Below, in pieces: positions 9,182 to 17,412 of a DNA stretch of 45,915 nucleotides (the first letter of the stretch is position 1; each line of letters starts with the position of its first letter). The DNA comes from JAWLGW01 sp964569055. Lineage in GTDB: Bacteria; Planctomycetota; J058. Location of the stretch: assembly GCA_964569055.1 (NCBI GenBank), contig CAZMSZ010000009.1:1-45915 (forward strand), given 5' to 3'. The translations under genes were made by a program, and so were the position numbers. The notes beneath the pieces were generated by a model. That model was not told where the DNA came from and made no database searches. It saw only the letters and a list, made by a program, of their open reading frames with translations.

Positions 9182-10930
9182 ATGCGACGCCTCCCCGCGC
9201 GAGCTCTGGTGACGGCCGGCGGGACGAGCGAGCCCGTCGACGACGTGCGCGTGCTGACCAACCTCTCCACCGGCCGGTTCGGGGCCGCGCTCGCGAACGC
9301 GCTCACCGCCCGCGGGGTGGACGTGCTGCTCCTCGCCAGCCGGCGCGCGCTCGACAGCCGCCGGATCGCGATCGACCCGCGGGTGCGGCGCGCGAGCTTC
9401 GGCTCGTTCGCCGAGCTGGCGAGCGCGCTCGAGGCGGCGGCCCGCGAGGAGCGGCCCGACCTCGTGCTCATGGCCGCGGCCGTCTCCGACTACAGCCCGG
9501 CGCGCGCCGCGGGCAAGCTGCGCTCCGACGCCGAGGCGCTCTCGCTGCCCCTGACCCGCAACCCCAAGCTGCTCGATCGGCTGCGCGAGTGGTGCGGCGA
9601 AGACGCGCTCCTGGTCGGGTTCAAGCTGCTGTCGAACGTGAGCCGAGGCGAGCTCGAGCGGGTGGCCCGCGCCCAGCTCGAGCGGGCGCGCCTCGACCTG
9701 TGCGTGGCCAACGACCTCGCGCAGCTCGGCGGAGCCGAGCACCCGGTGCTGCTGGTCGAGCGCGAGGCGACCACCGCGCTCCGCGGCGAGCGGGAGCGGG
9801 TGGCGGCCGAGGTCGCGCGCCACCTGTTGCGGCGGCTCGGCGCGCCGACGGCGCAGGCCGCGCCGCCCGCGGTCGCGCGCGACTCGGAGGCCGAGGCGGC
9901 GGTCCTGGCCTTCGCCGCGGCCGCGGGCGCGGCGCCGTCGGCGCTCCTGAGCGCCAGCCCGCTCCTGACGCGGCTCCCGAGCGAGCGCGCGCTGCTGCGG
10001 CTGCGCGCCCTCGCGGCGCCCACCGCGCGCGCCCCGCTCGAGCTCGCGGCGGGCGGGCCCACCTCCGACGAGGCGGCCGCGCTCCAGGCCGCGCTGGCGC
10101 GCGCCGCCCGAGCCGGCGACTACGCGGGGCGCGGCTTCGCGCTCGCGCTCGGCGGCGGCGACGAGCTGTTGTGCGGCTTCACCGCCGAGCAGGCCCGCGC
10201 GCTGCCAGCGCGCTGGGAGGCGACCCGGGCGCGGGCGCACGAGCGACTGGGCGCGGGCGCGGCGCTGACGCCGGTGTTCGCCGGCCCCGAGCTGGTCGGC
10301 GCCACCGCGCCCCTGGGCGAGGCGCGCGCGCTGTGCTTCATGGGGCTGCTCGACCTCGACGCGCTCGACGCCCTGAGCGAGGCGCTCGACGCGGCGGGCG
10401 CCTCGGTGGCGCTCCCCGTCGACGACCCGCAGCTCGCCGAGTGGCTCGCGCGCGGCTTCCGCCGCGAGCCCGACGTGGACGGCCTGGCGCGCCTCACTCC
10501 GCCCAGCCGCCGTGACGACCTCGCCCCGGCCGTCTCGGTCGGCCTGATCGACGCGCTCGGCGAGCGCGTGCTCCTCGGCCGGCGCCTGGTCGATCCCCTC
10601 GGCGCCTGGGCCTTCCCCGGCGGGCGCGCGCTCCCGGGCGAGCGCCTGGAGGAGACCGCCGCGCGCGAGCTGCGCGAGGAGACCGGGCTCGAGCTCCCGC
10701 CGGATCCCCCCGAGGCGGTCACGCTCGTGGCCGCCGGCGCCGCCAGCGGGGCGGGCTACGCGATCACGCACCTGCGCTGGACCGTGCTCCGCGCCGAGGA
10801 GCCGCGCGCGAGCGAGGAGCTCGACGCCCGCTGGGTCCCGCTGAGCGAGGCGCTCGCCCTCGCGCCCCTCACCGCGGGCACCCGACGCGTGCTGCGGGCG
10901 CTGCGCCGAGATCACGCTCTCGCGAGCTAG
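9182..10930 (+). CDS. CoaB-type phosphopantothenoylcysteine synthetase domain fused to a Nudix hydrolase
   Basis: 582 aa. Residues 1-~215 are a CoaB (DFP) domain: LVTAGGTSEPVDDVRVLTN with the conserved Asn, TGRFGAALA, AAAVSDYSPA followed by GKLRS with the conserved Lys, and a VAND segment. CoaB ligates cysteine to 4'-phosphopantothenate using CTP (or ATP). The CoaC decarboxylase half usual in bacterial CoaBC is absent. A middle region (~220-440) is unrecognised. Residues ~450-582 are a Nudix domain with a perfect box (G-x5-E-x7-REL-x-EE-x-GL, about 480-502), which cleaves nucleoside diphosphates linked to another group. The fusion suggests CoA or nucleotide housekeeping, but the order and the middle domain are unusual. 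The ATG follows TATCCT by 6 nt with no Shine-Dalgarno. It converges with the next gene after 21 bp. Confidence 0.85.
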   Translation: MRRLPARALVTAGGTSEPVDDVRVLTNLSTGRFGAALANALTARGVDVLLLASRRALDSRRIAIDPRVRRASFGSFAELASALEAAAREERPDLVLMAAAVSDYSPARAAGKLRSDAEALSLPLTRNPKLLDRLREWCGEDALLVGFKLLSNVSRGELERVARAQLERARLDLCVANDLAQLGGAEHPVLLVEREATTALRGERERVAAEVARHLLRRLGAPTAQAAPPAVARDSEAEAAVLAFAAAAGAAPSALLSASPLLTRLPSERALLRLRALAAPTARAPLELAAGGPTSDEAAALQAALARAARAGDYAGRGFALALGGGDELLCGFTAEQARALPARWEATRARAHERLGAGAALTPVFAGPELVGATAPLGEARALCFMGLLDLDALDALSEALDAAGASVALPVDDPQLAEWLARGFRREPDVDGLARLTPPSRRDDLAPAVSVGLIDALGERVLLGRRLVDPLGAWAFPGGRALPGERLEETAARELREETGLELPPDPPEAVTLVAAGAASGAGYAITHLRWTVLRAEEPRASEELDARWVPLSEALALAPLTAGTRRVLRALRRDHALAS

Positions 10931-10951
10931 CGGAGCGGCGAGCGCCGCGGA

Positions 10952-12052
10952 TCAGCCCGCCGCCGCCAGCGCGCGCGCGAGGTCTTCCTGCAGCGGCTCG
11001 AGCGGCTCGAGGCCGACCGAGAGGCGGAGCACGCCGTCGGTGATCCCGAGCCGCTCGCGCTCGGCGTCGCTCAGCTTGGCGTGCGAGGTGGCGCGCGGGA
11101 GCGAGGCCGTGGTGCGCGTGCCGCCCAGGCTGCCGGCGCGGGCGATCGTCGCCAGCGCGTCGATCGCGCGGGTCGCGGCCGCGAGGCCGCCCTCCACCTC
11201 GAAGGCCAGGATCCCGGGCGGACCGAGCAGGGTGCGCGCCGCCGGGTCGTCGCCGCGGGAGGGGTGGTGGACCGCGCGCACGCCCGGCTGCTCGGCCAGC
11301 CAGTCGGCGAGGGCGCGGGCCGTGGCGCCGGCGCGCTGCACGCGGACCTCGAGCGTCTCGAGCCCGCGGTGGAGCAGGAACGCGGGGAACGGGTCGAGGA
11401 TCCCGCCCAGCATGCGGCGCGTGCCCTCGAGGCGCGCCATGAAGCTCGCCTCGCCCGCGACCGCACCGGCCAGGAGGTCGTGGTGCCCGCCGAGCCACTT
11501 GCTCGCCGAGTGGACCTCGACGTCGGCCCCGAGCGCGAGGGGGCGCAGCACGACGGGGCTGGCGAAGGTGGCGTCGACGATCAGGCGCGCGCCGACCCGG
11601 CGCGCGGCGGCCGCGGCGGCCTCGATCTCGACCAGCCGCACCAGCGGGTTGCTCGGGCTCTCGACCCACACCACCCCCGCCTCGCCCGCGGCCTCGATCG
11701 CGGCGGGGAGGTCCTCGGGCGGGAGCCAGGTCACCTCGACGCCGAGGCGGGGCAGCAGCTCCTTCACCAGGCGGCGGGTCTCGCCGTAGACCGCCTCGGC
11801 GCAGAGCAGGCGCGGTCGCTCGGCCAGCGCGCAGATCAGCGTGGACGAGATCGCCGCCATGCCCGAGCCGAAGCACAGCGCGCGCTCGCCGCCGGTCAGC
11901 GCGGCCAGCCGCTGCTCGACGGCCTCCACGGTCGGGTTCGACCAGCGCGAGTACATGTGCCCCTCGCCCGCCAGCGCGCGCAGCGTCTCGGCCGTGTCGG
12001 CGAAGCGGTAGGCGCTGGAGGCGACGATCGGCGGGGTCAGCGGTTCGGGCAC
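10952..12052 (-). CDS. Trans-sulfuration PLP enzyme (cystathionine gamma-synthase/lyase family)
   Basis: 366-aa fold-type I PLP enzyme of the Cys/Met metabolism family. Visible marks are YSRWSNPT (35-41, phosphate and substrate loop), FGSGMAAIS, VYGET with the PLP-stacking Tyr, VESPSNPL, a DATFASP segment with the PLP Asp160, and the Schiff-base Lys185 in HSASKWLGG. A C-terminal GVLRLSVGLE segment closes the domain. Activity could be cystathionine gamma-synthase, cystathionine gamma-lyase or a homocysteine/methionine-using relative; these cannot be separated by eye. The GTG start is favoured by CGGAGG 4 nt upstream. It lies 16 bp downstream of the NuoL-like gene and is probably co-transcribed with it. 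Confidence 0.9.
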   Translation of the reverse strand: MPEPLTPPIVASSAYRFADTAETLRALAGEGHMYSRWSNPTVEAVEQRLAALTGGERALCFGSGMAAISSTLICALAERPRLLCAEAVYGETRRLVKELLPRLGVEVTWLPPEDLPAAIEAAGEAGVVWVESPSNPLVRLVEIEAAAAAARRVGARLIVDATFASPVVLRPLALGADVEVHSASKWLGGHHDLLAGAVAGEASFMARLEGTRRMLGGILDPFPAFLLHRGLETLEVRVQRAGATARALADWLAEQPGVRAVHHPSRGDDPAARTLLGPPGILAFEVEGGLAAATRAIDALATIARAGSLGGTRTTASLPRATSHAKLSDAERERLGITDGVLRLSVGLEPLEPLQEDLARALAAAG

Positions 12053-12068
12053 GGAGCCTCCGGAGACG

Positions 12069-14099
12069 TCACGAGCGCGCCAGCAGGAGCAGCGCGAGCA
12101 GCAGGACGACGAGCGCGGCCGCGGTCCGGGCGACCTCGCCCCAGGCCGCGCGCTCGCTCGGCTCGCACGCGGGGGGCGAGGGGACGCGACGCAGCGCGCG
12201 GGCGAGCGCCGCGCCCAGGGCGAGCAGCGCGCGCTGCGGCCGCTCCTGCAGGTGCGCCGCGTCGGCCGCGGCGAGGCGGCGGGCGAGGCCGAGCAGCGGC
12301 TGGACCAGCCGGCGCTTGGGCGCGTAGGGCTCGAGCAGCACCTCGAGGCGCAGCGCCCGTTCGAGCGGCGGCGGACCCACGCGGCTCGCCGCGCCGACCG
12401 CCAGCCCCAGCGCGAGCAGCCCCAGCCCGGCCAGGGCCTGCAGCCCGCTGGGGGAGGGGCCGACCAGGCTCCAGGAGGGCACGGGCGCGAACCGACTGGC
12501 GCCCAGCAGCAGCGCGGGGCCGACGGCGGCCAGCGCCGCGGCGAGGACCAGCGGGCCGGCCGCGAGGCCGCGCGTGGCGGCCAGCTGGAGGGGCGGCGTG
12601 AGCACGCCGGCGCGCTTGCGCCGGCCGAAGGCGAGCAGCGCCCAGCGGAGCGAGGCCGCCGCGCTGGCCGCCAGCGCCAGGGCCAGCGCGAGCGCCACCG
12701 CCCAGGCGGCCGCTCCGCCGCGCTCCCGCGCGTCGCCGAGGACGGCGGGGACGACCCACGTCGCCTGCCACCCCAGCAGCGTGACCGCGCCGGCCGCGCC
12801 CGCCAGGAGCGCCGCGGGCGCGCGGCGCCGCAGCCCGCCCAGCCGGACCAGCTCGCCGCTGCCCGCCGCGCGCTCGAGCGCGTCGGCCCCGAGCGCGAAC
12901 GCCGGCAGGGCGAGCGCTCCGCTGGCGGCCGCCACCAGCGCGGCCGCGGGCGGGAGCGGCGCGACCGTCAGCGCCAGCAGGCCGGCGAGGTGAGCGCTCA
13001 CGAGCCAGCGCACCCCGTCGTCGAGGCGCGCCGCGGCGAGGGCCCGCAGCGCCGCGAACCCGGCCCACAGCCCGAGCGGGACCGCCAACAACGCGCGGAC
13101 CTCGGGGCCGACCGCGGTCGCGTGCGGCGCGAGGAGCAGCGCCGCGGCGGGCGCGACGGCCCCGGCCCACAGCGTCTGCGCCAGCGCGGCGCGGCCCGGC
13201 GCCCCCGGCGTCGCCTGGAGCGGCAGCACCAGCGCCGCCAGCCCGCACGTCACGAGCGTGAGCGCGCGCCCCGTCCCGCTCGGGAGCAGCAGCCCCGCGC
13301 TCAGGAGGCCGGCGGCCGCCGCCGCGCCGAGCAGCGTGCCCACGCCCACCCGCAGCGGCGCGCCCGCCAGGCTGCTCGCCTGTCGCAGCAGGAGGGTCCC
13401 CGCCGCGCCCAGGCCGAGCGCCGCGACCGCCAGCGGCGGCGAACCCAGCAGACCCGCCGCCGCGAGCGCGGCCGCCACCAGCGCGAGCGCGCCCGCGCTC
13501 CACGCCGCGCCGCGCTCCGCGCCGGCGGCGCGGCTCGGCTCGACGGTGTGCACCCCGGCCAGGAGCGCGGCGAGCAGCGCGAGCAGCGCGACCAGGCTGC
13601 GGGCCGGCCCCAGCTCGAGCACCAGGCGCGGCAGCGGCGGCGCGGCGAGCAGGGCCTCGGTCCCCGAGCTGCTCAGCGTGGGCGGGCTGCTGCGCAGCCA
13701 GGCCCCGCCGCTCACCACCGTGAGCGCCGCGCGCGCCTCCTCGCCGCTCACCGCCCCGTCGCTGTTCGGGTCGAACCCGAGCGGCAGCGGCCCCAGGCGG
13801 CCGAGCTCGCCAGCCGAGAGCGTCCCGTCCCGGTCGTCGTCGAGCGCCGCGAACGTGCGGCGCAGCCCCGCGTCCACCACGCTCGGCGCAGGCGCGGGGC
13901 TGGCGAGCGCGACCCGCGCGCGCGGACCGCGGGCGAGCTGGCCGTGCAGCGCCAGCGCCGCGAGCGCCGCGGCGGCGATCCCGGCCAACGCCGGCCCGCC
14001 CGCGGCCCCCCTGCCGCTCGCCGCGAGCGCGAGCTGGACCGCGCCCGCCAGCAGCGGGAGCAACAGCAGCGCGAGCGCCAGGGAGGCAGGGTCGAGCAC
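12069..14099 (-). CDS. NuoL-like antiporter-type membrane subunit with a periplasmic EF-hand pair
   Basis: 676-aa polytopic protein. GGLRRRAP followed by a hydrophobic helix matches the NuoL TM11-12 region, a VLPLQA segment matches the 'PLxxWLPDA' zone, and a C-terminal hydrophobic anchor follows an amphipathic stretch, as in NuoL. Between TM2 (35-52) and TM3 (~165) lies a ~110-residue hydrophilic insert with two canonical EF-hand loops: residues 87-98 (D87, D89, D91, G92, L94, E98) and 110-121 (D110, N112, D114, G115, V117, E121). In NuoL this loop faces the periplasm. The usual charged proton-path residues (TM5 Glu, TM7 Lys, TM12 Lys) are not seen. GTG start with GAGG upstream. A complex-I-related subunit with possible Ca2+ binding is inferred. 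Confidence 0.72.
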   Translation of the reverse strand: MLDPASLALALLLLPLLAGAVQLALAASGRGAAGGPALAGIAAAALAALALHGQLARGPRARVALASPAPAPSVVDAGLRRTFAALDDDRDGTLSAGELGRLGPLPLGFDPNSDGAVSGEEARAALTVVSGGAWLRSSPPTLSSSGTEALLAAPPLPRLVLELGPARSLVALLALLAALLAGVHTVEPSRAAGAERGAAWSAGALALVAAALAAAGLLGSPPLAVAALGLGAAGTLLLRQASSLAGAPLRVGVGTLLGAAAAAGLLSAGLLLPSGTGRALTLVTCGLAALVLPLQATPGAPGRAALAQTLWAGAVAPAAALLLAPHATAVGPEVRALLAVPLGLWAGFAALRALAAARLDDGVRWLVSAHLAGLLALTVAPLPPAAALVAAASGALALPAFALGADALERAAGSGELVRLGGLRRRAPAALLAGAAGAVTLLGWQATWVVPAVLGDARERGGAAAWAVALALALALAASAAASLRWALLAFGRRKRAGVLTPPLQLAATRGLAAGPLVLAAALAAVGPALLLGASRFAPVPSWSLVGPSPSGLQALAGLGLLALGLAVGAASRVGPPPLERALRLEVLLEPYAPKRRLVQPLLGLARRLAAADAAHLQERPQRALLALGAALARALRRVPSPPACEPSERAAWGEVARTAAALVVLLLALLLLARS

Positions 14100-14379
14100 G
14101 AAGCCTCGGCTCCCCGCGTGCGGCGGCGGGGCAGCGTGAGGGTAAACGGGGCGCGGCGCGCTGCCCAGCAGACCGGGGCAAGCCCGACGCCGACGCCGAG
14201 AGGCCGAGGCATGCGAGCGCCAGCTGGGGAGGAAGCGCAGAGGGCGCGCAGGACGCAGGGTCGCCGCGGTCCCCGCGCTCTGTGCGGTTGGTGCTCCCTG
14301 ATCGCCAGCGACGCGGCAGGCGCCCAGGTCCGCGCTCGCTCCGGCGCCCTCTCGCCGCTTCTGCTAGCGTAGCCGCCGA
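14100..14379. other. Divergent intergenic region, NuoL-like / PgsA
   Basis: 280 bp without a gene. A TACCCT hexamer on the minus strand (14139-14144) lies about 39 nt before the NuoL-like GTG, and TAGCGT on the plus strand (14365-14370) lies 9 nt before the PgsA ATG. No repeats or RNA genes seen. Confidence 0.45.
14365..14370 (+). promoter_or_regulatory. -10-like TAGCGT before the PgsA gene
   Basis: TAGCGT is followed by 9 nt and the ATG at 14380, with no Shine-Dalgarno between them. It fits the recurrent leaderless layout. Confidence 0.35.
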
Positions 14380-14990
14380 ATGACGTCGCCCTCCTTCGCC
14401 GGAACGCCGGCCGCGCCGCCGCCGCCCGCGCGGGGGCTGTTCGGCCTGCACCAGCTCCCCAACCTGATCTGCGTGCTGCGCGTGGTCGCGGTGTTCTGGG
14501 CGCTCGCCGCGCTCGGCGAGCTGCACCGGACCGAGGGGGAGTGGTCGGCGGCGGCGATCGCCGTGATCGTGGTGGCGGCGCTCACCGATCGGCTCGACGG
14601 GTTCCTCGCCAAGCGCTACGGCTGGAGCTCGGCGCTGGGCGCGGTGCTCGACCAGATCTCCGACAAGCTCGTCACCCTGGCGCTGTTCTCCTTCCTGGTG
14701 GTGTTCGGCGCCTTCCCCGCCTGGGCGCTCGCGCTGCTCGTGCTGCGCGAGCTGTTCGTCACCTGCCTGCGGATCGCCGCCAACCTCGAGCGGATCGCGA
14801 TCCGCACCAGCCAGGCCGGGCGGCTCAAGACGTTCACCCAGCAGGTGGCGGTCCTGTTGATCTTCCTCCACTGGGCCTACCCGGCCGCGGCGCTCGGCCC
14901 GTTCACCCTCGCGCAGTGCCTGCTGTGGGGCGGGTGGCTGGCGTTCTGGGCGATCATGCTCGCCCTCGGCCGCCGCGGCTTCGCGGCCTT
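14380..14990 (+). CDS. pgsA: CDP-alcohol phosphatidyltransferase, PgsA-like (3' end in gap)
   Basis: At least 203 aa with several membrane helices. The CDP-alcohol phosphotransferase signature is present at 70-95: D70, D73-G74, a Lys where most members have Arg (A77-K78), G87, D91 and D95. The catalytic Asp set is complete. Together with the N-terminal LPNLICVLR this fits phosphatidylglycerophosphate synthase, which makes PGP from CDP-diacylglycerol and glycerol-3-phosphate in the inner membrane. The Arg-to-Lys change in the signature is mild but worth noting. A proline-rich leader of about 18 residues precedes the first family segment. The 3' end enters the N run and converges on the DUF4058 gene. 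Confidence 0.85.
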
Positions 14991-15090
14991 NNNNNNNNNN
15001 NNNNNNNNNNNNNNNNNNNNNNNNNNNNNNNNNNNNNNNNNNNNNNNNNNNNNNNNNNNNNNNNNNNNNNNNNNNNNNNNNNNNNNNNNN
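14991..15090. other. Assembly gap (100 N)
   Basis: Placeholder gap of unknown length that truncates the 3' ends of both converging genes, PgsA and DUF4058. Confidence 0.99.
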
Positions 15091-15554
15091 CCGCCGCGCA
15101 GCAGGTCCACCTCCACGAGGTGCGCCTGCGACGCGAGCACGTCCGCCTGCTTGCGCAGGTACAGCTCGCGGTCCCGCCCCGGGTCCTTGTTCGAGGGCGA
15201 GAGCAGCTCGATCACCGCGATCACGCGCCCACCGCTGGTCGCGTCCTGCAGCTCCAAGTACGGCTCGCGCCGCTCCACCTCCTCGAGCACGAGCACGGTC
15301 GGGCGGTCGGCGGCGAGCCCGCGGGGTCCCCGCGCCTGGTCGCGCGCTTCCCCGTCCTCGACCACGTGGACGTCGCGATAGGCGGTGCGGGCTGGCTCTT
15401 CCAGATAGACGCGCTCGCCGATCGCCACGAAGTAGCGCTCACCCGCCTCGTCCTGGAGCTGATCTCGCGCGTAGGTGATCAAGCTCTGGTGGACGTTCGG
15501 CCACAGCGCCGGCTCCTCGAGGAACGGGTCCATGCCAGGGAACGGGCTCGGCAC
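15091..15554 (-). CDS. DUF4058 family protein (3' end in gap)
   Basis: At least 154 aa of a DUF4058 protein. It opens with the family hallmark PSPFPGMDPFLE, then LWPNVHQSLI, a YFVAIGERVYLEE segment and IAVIELLSPSNKDPGRDR. DUF4058 proteins are common in cyanobacteria and planctomycetes; the IELLSPSNK region resembles nuclease-fold cores of the restriction-like superfamily, but no activity is established. The GTG at 15554 is chosen as start because a perfect AAGGAGGT lies 4 nt upstream and the conserved N-terminus begins there. A TAGACT hexamer lies about 20 nt upstream. The C-terminus is lost in the gap. Confidence 0.88.
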
Positions 15555-15782
15555 GGCGACCTCCTTCACGCTCAGTCTACCGCCACCCCGGAGTGCGCCC
15601 TTCGTGCGCACCGTTCCGGGAGTCGGTGGGACGAAAACGGTGGCGCCCGCAGACGGTCGCCCTGCGCGCGCTCACCTGGCGCTCTCGAGTCTAGGCTCTC
15701 GCAGCGATTGCACGATCTGACGCGCCCGTGACCGAGCGCGGCCCGAGCCCTGCTGCCCCGCGCCCGCACCGGAGGCTCCTCC
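15555..15782. other. Divergent intergenic region, DUF4058 / lipoprotein esterase
   Basis: 228 bp. On the minus strand TAGACT (15575-15580) is a likely -10 for DUF4058. Toward the plus strand a TAGGCT (around 15692) is a weak -10 candidate for the esterase gene. Nothing else recognised. Confidence 0.35.
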
Positions 15783-16604
15783 ATGCGCGCGCCGTTCTCC
15801 CTCGGGGTCGTGCTCGCGATCTCGCTCGCAGCGGGCTGCGGCGCCCGCGACCGCCCGTCGACCAGCGCGAGCACCACGCCCGCGAGCTCCTCGCTCCCGC
15901 CCTCGCCTCCCGCCGCTTCACCGGCCGCCCCGCCGTCCACGAGCGCGCCGGTCCCCGTCCCGCGCGGGCGCGTGAGCCGGACCACCGCCACGGCAGCCCA
16001 GGGCGCGACCCCGGCGATCACGTTCAGCTACGAGCTGTACGTCCCGGCGAGCTACGACCCGGCCACCCCGGCTCCGGTCGTGATCGCCGCGCTGATGGGG
16101 CTCTCGCCGTGGGAGGCGCTCGCCGAGCAGCACGGCCTGCTGGTGGTCGACTTCCGCGACTACGACGGGAACGGCGGCTACGACTTCGGGCTCGACGTGC
16201 TCCGCCTCGACGCGATCGTGCAGGACCTCCTGGCCGCCTACACGGTCGACGCGCGTCGGCTCCACTACCACGGCTTCTCGGCCGGCGCCCACTGGGGCTA
16301 CGCGGTCGCGCTCGCCAACCCCGGCGTGTTCGCCGGGCTGGGAATCCACGCCGGCTCGCTCGGCGTGGCGCTGCAGCAGGGCCTGGTCTCGAGCGCGGCG
16401 CCGTTCAAGCTCCCGGTCGCGATCCGTCACGGGTCCGTCGACCAGGTCGTCCCGCTCGCCGAAGGCCGCCTCGCGCGCGACCGCCTCCGCGCCGCCGGCC
16501 ACCCGGTCCACTACGCCGAGCTGGCGGGCGTCGGCCACGCCGCGCCGAGCGCCGCCGACGCCGCCTGGATCTGGGACGCGCTGCGCGCCGCGCGCGCCCC
16601 GTAG
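15783..16604 (+). CDS. Lipoprotein alpha/beta hydrolase (esterase/LpqC-like)
   Basis: 273 aa. A signal peptide ends in the lipobox LAAGC (Cys19), followed by a ~40-residue Ser/Thr/Pro linker, so the enzyme should be lipid-anchored in the envelope. The catalytic fold carries the nucleophile motif GFSAG (Ser near 165), a GSVDQVVP segment with the acid, and GVGHAAP with the His. This is the layout of feruloyl esterase/PHB-depolymerase-like (LpqC) hydrolases. Substrate unknown; ester-linked polymer or lipid is likely. It is monocistronic or leads into the acidic protein 54 bp downstream. Confidence 0.85.
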   Translation: MRAPFSLGVVLAISLAAGCGARDRPSTSASTTPASSSLPPSPPAASPAAPPSTSAPVPVPRGRVSRTTATAAQGATPAITFSYELYVPASYDPATPAPVVIAALMGLSPWEALAEQHGLLVVDFRDYDGNGGYDFGLDVLRLDAIVQDLLAAYTVDARRLHYHGFSAGAHWGYAVALANPGVFAGLGIHAGSLGVALQQGLVSSAAPFKLPVAIRHGSVDQVVPLAEGRLARDRLRAAGHPVHYAELAGVGHAAPSAADAAWIWDALRAARAP

Positions 16605-16658
16605 GACCTCTCGGACGGCCCGCGGGCCGTGGTAACTTGACCCGCCGCGGAGCGCACC

Positions 16659-17320
16659 ATGCCCTGGGAGCACTGCGGGAAGACGATCGTCGACGACCGC
16701 GCGTGTCCCACGTGCGGGCACGTCAAGGACGCCTGGACCGTGCGCTACGCCGCGACGCGCGCGTTCCGGATCTCGCCGCGTCCCAAGGTGATCGTCGAGC
16801 TCGCTATCGAGGCGGTCGAGCTCGAGGAGGAGGAGGAGCCGGTCGAGGAGCTCGAGCTCGAGCTCGCGCTCGAGGACGACGAGCCGCCCGAGGACGAACA
16901 GGAGCCCGAGCTCGAGCTCGCCTTCGAGGAGGAGGAGCCGCCCGAGGACGAAGACGAGGCCGAGCTCGAGCTCGCGTTCGAGGACGACGAGGCGCTCGAG
17001 GACGAGGCCGCCGAGGNNNNNNNNNNNNNNNNNNNNNNNNNNNNNNNNNNNNNNNNNNNNNNNNNNNNNNNNNNNNNNNNNNNNNNNNNNNNNNNNNNNN
17101 NNNNNNNNNNNNNNNNGCCGAGGAGGTCGAGCTCGACCTCACGCTCGAGGAGGACGAGGGCGAGGACGAGGCCGCCGAGGAGGTCGAGCTCGACCTCACG
17201 CTCGAGGAGGACGAGGGCGAGGACGAGGATGAGGCGGTCGACGAGGCAGACGAGGGCCCGAGCGAGGACGAGCTCGGCAGGGACGAACAGGACGAACAGG
17301 ACGAACAGGACGAGGGCTGA
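16659..17320 (+). CDS. Zinc-ribbon-like protein with acidic Glu/Asp repeats (gap inside)
   Basis: Gene broken by a gap; the frame differs on the two sides, so the true gap length is not 100. The N-terminus has Cys6, Cys16, Cys19 and His21 (HCGK ... CPTCGH), a compact possible zinc site, then a basic strand. The rest is an extremely acidic tail of EL-rich repeats before the gap and, after it, a 19-residue unit (AEEVELDLTLEEDEGEDEA) present at least twice (57-bp period), ending in a DEQ triplet repeat. No enzyme motif. The next gene starts 92 bp downstream with its own strong ribosome site. The short Cys motif plus a C-terminal variable part resembles adaptor-like proteins next to effector genes, but this is only an impression. 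Function unknown. Confidence 0.65.
17017..17116. other. Assembly gap (100 N) in an acidic repeat
   Basis: Placeholder gap inside the Glu-rich repeat; the repeat number of the acidic protein is therefore unknown. Confidence 0.99.
17117..17230 (+). repeat. 57-bp coding repeat of the acidic protein
   Basis: Two near-identical copies with a 57-bp period (copies begin at 17117 and 17174) directly after the gap, encoding 19-residue acidic units. More copies probably lie in the gap. Confidence 0.8.
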
Positions 17321-17412
17321 GCGGCGGAGGCGGCCCGCGCGCGCCGAACACCAGGCGCGCGCCGGTCGCCGCGGCTCGCGGCGCGTCGCGGAGAGCAGCT
17401 AGGAGGAAGACC

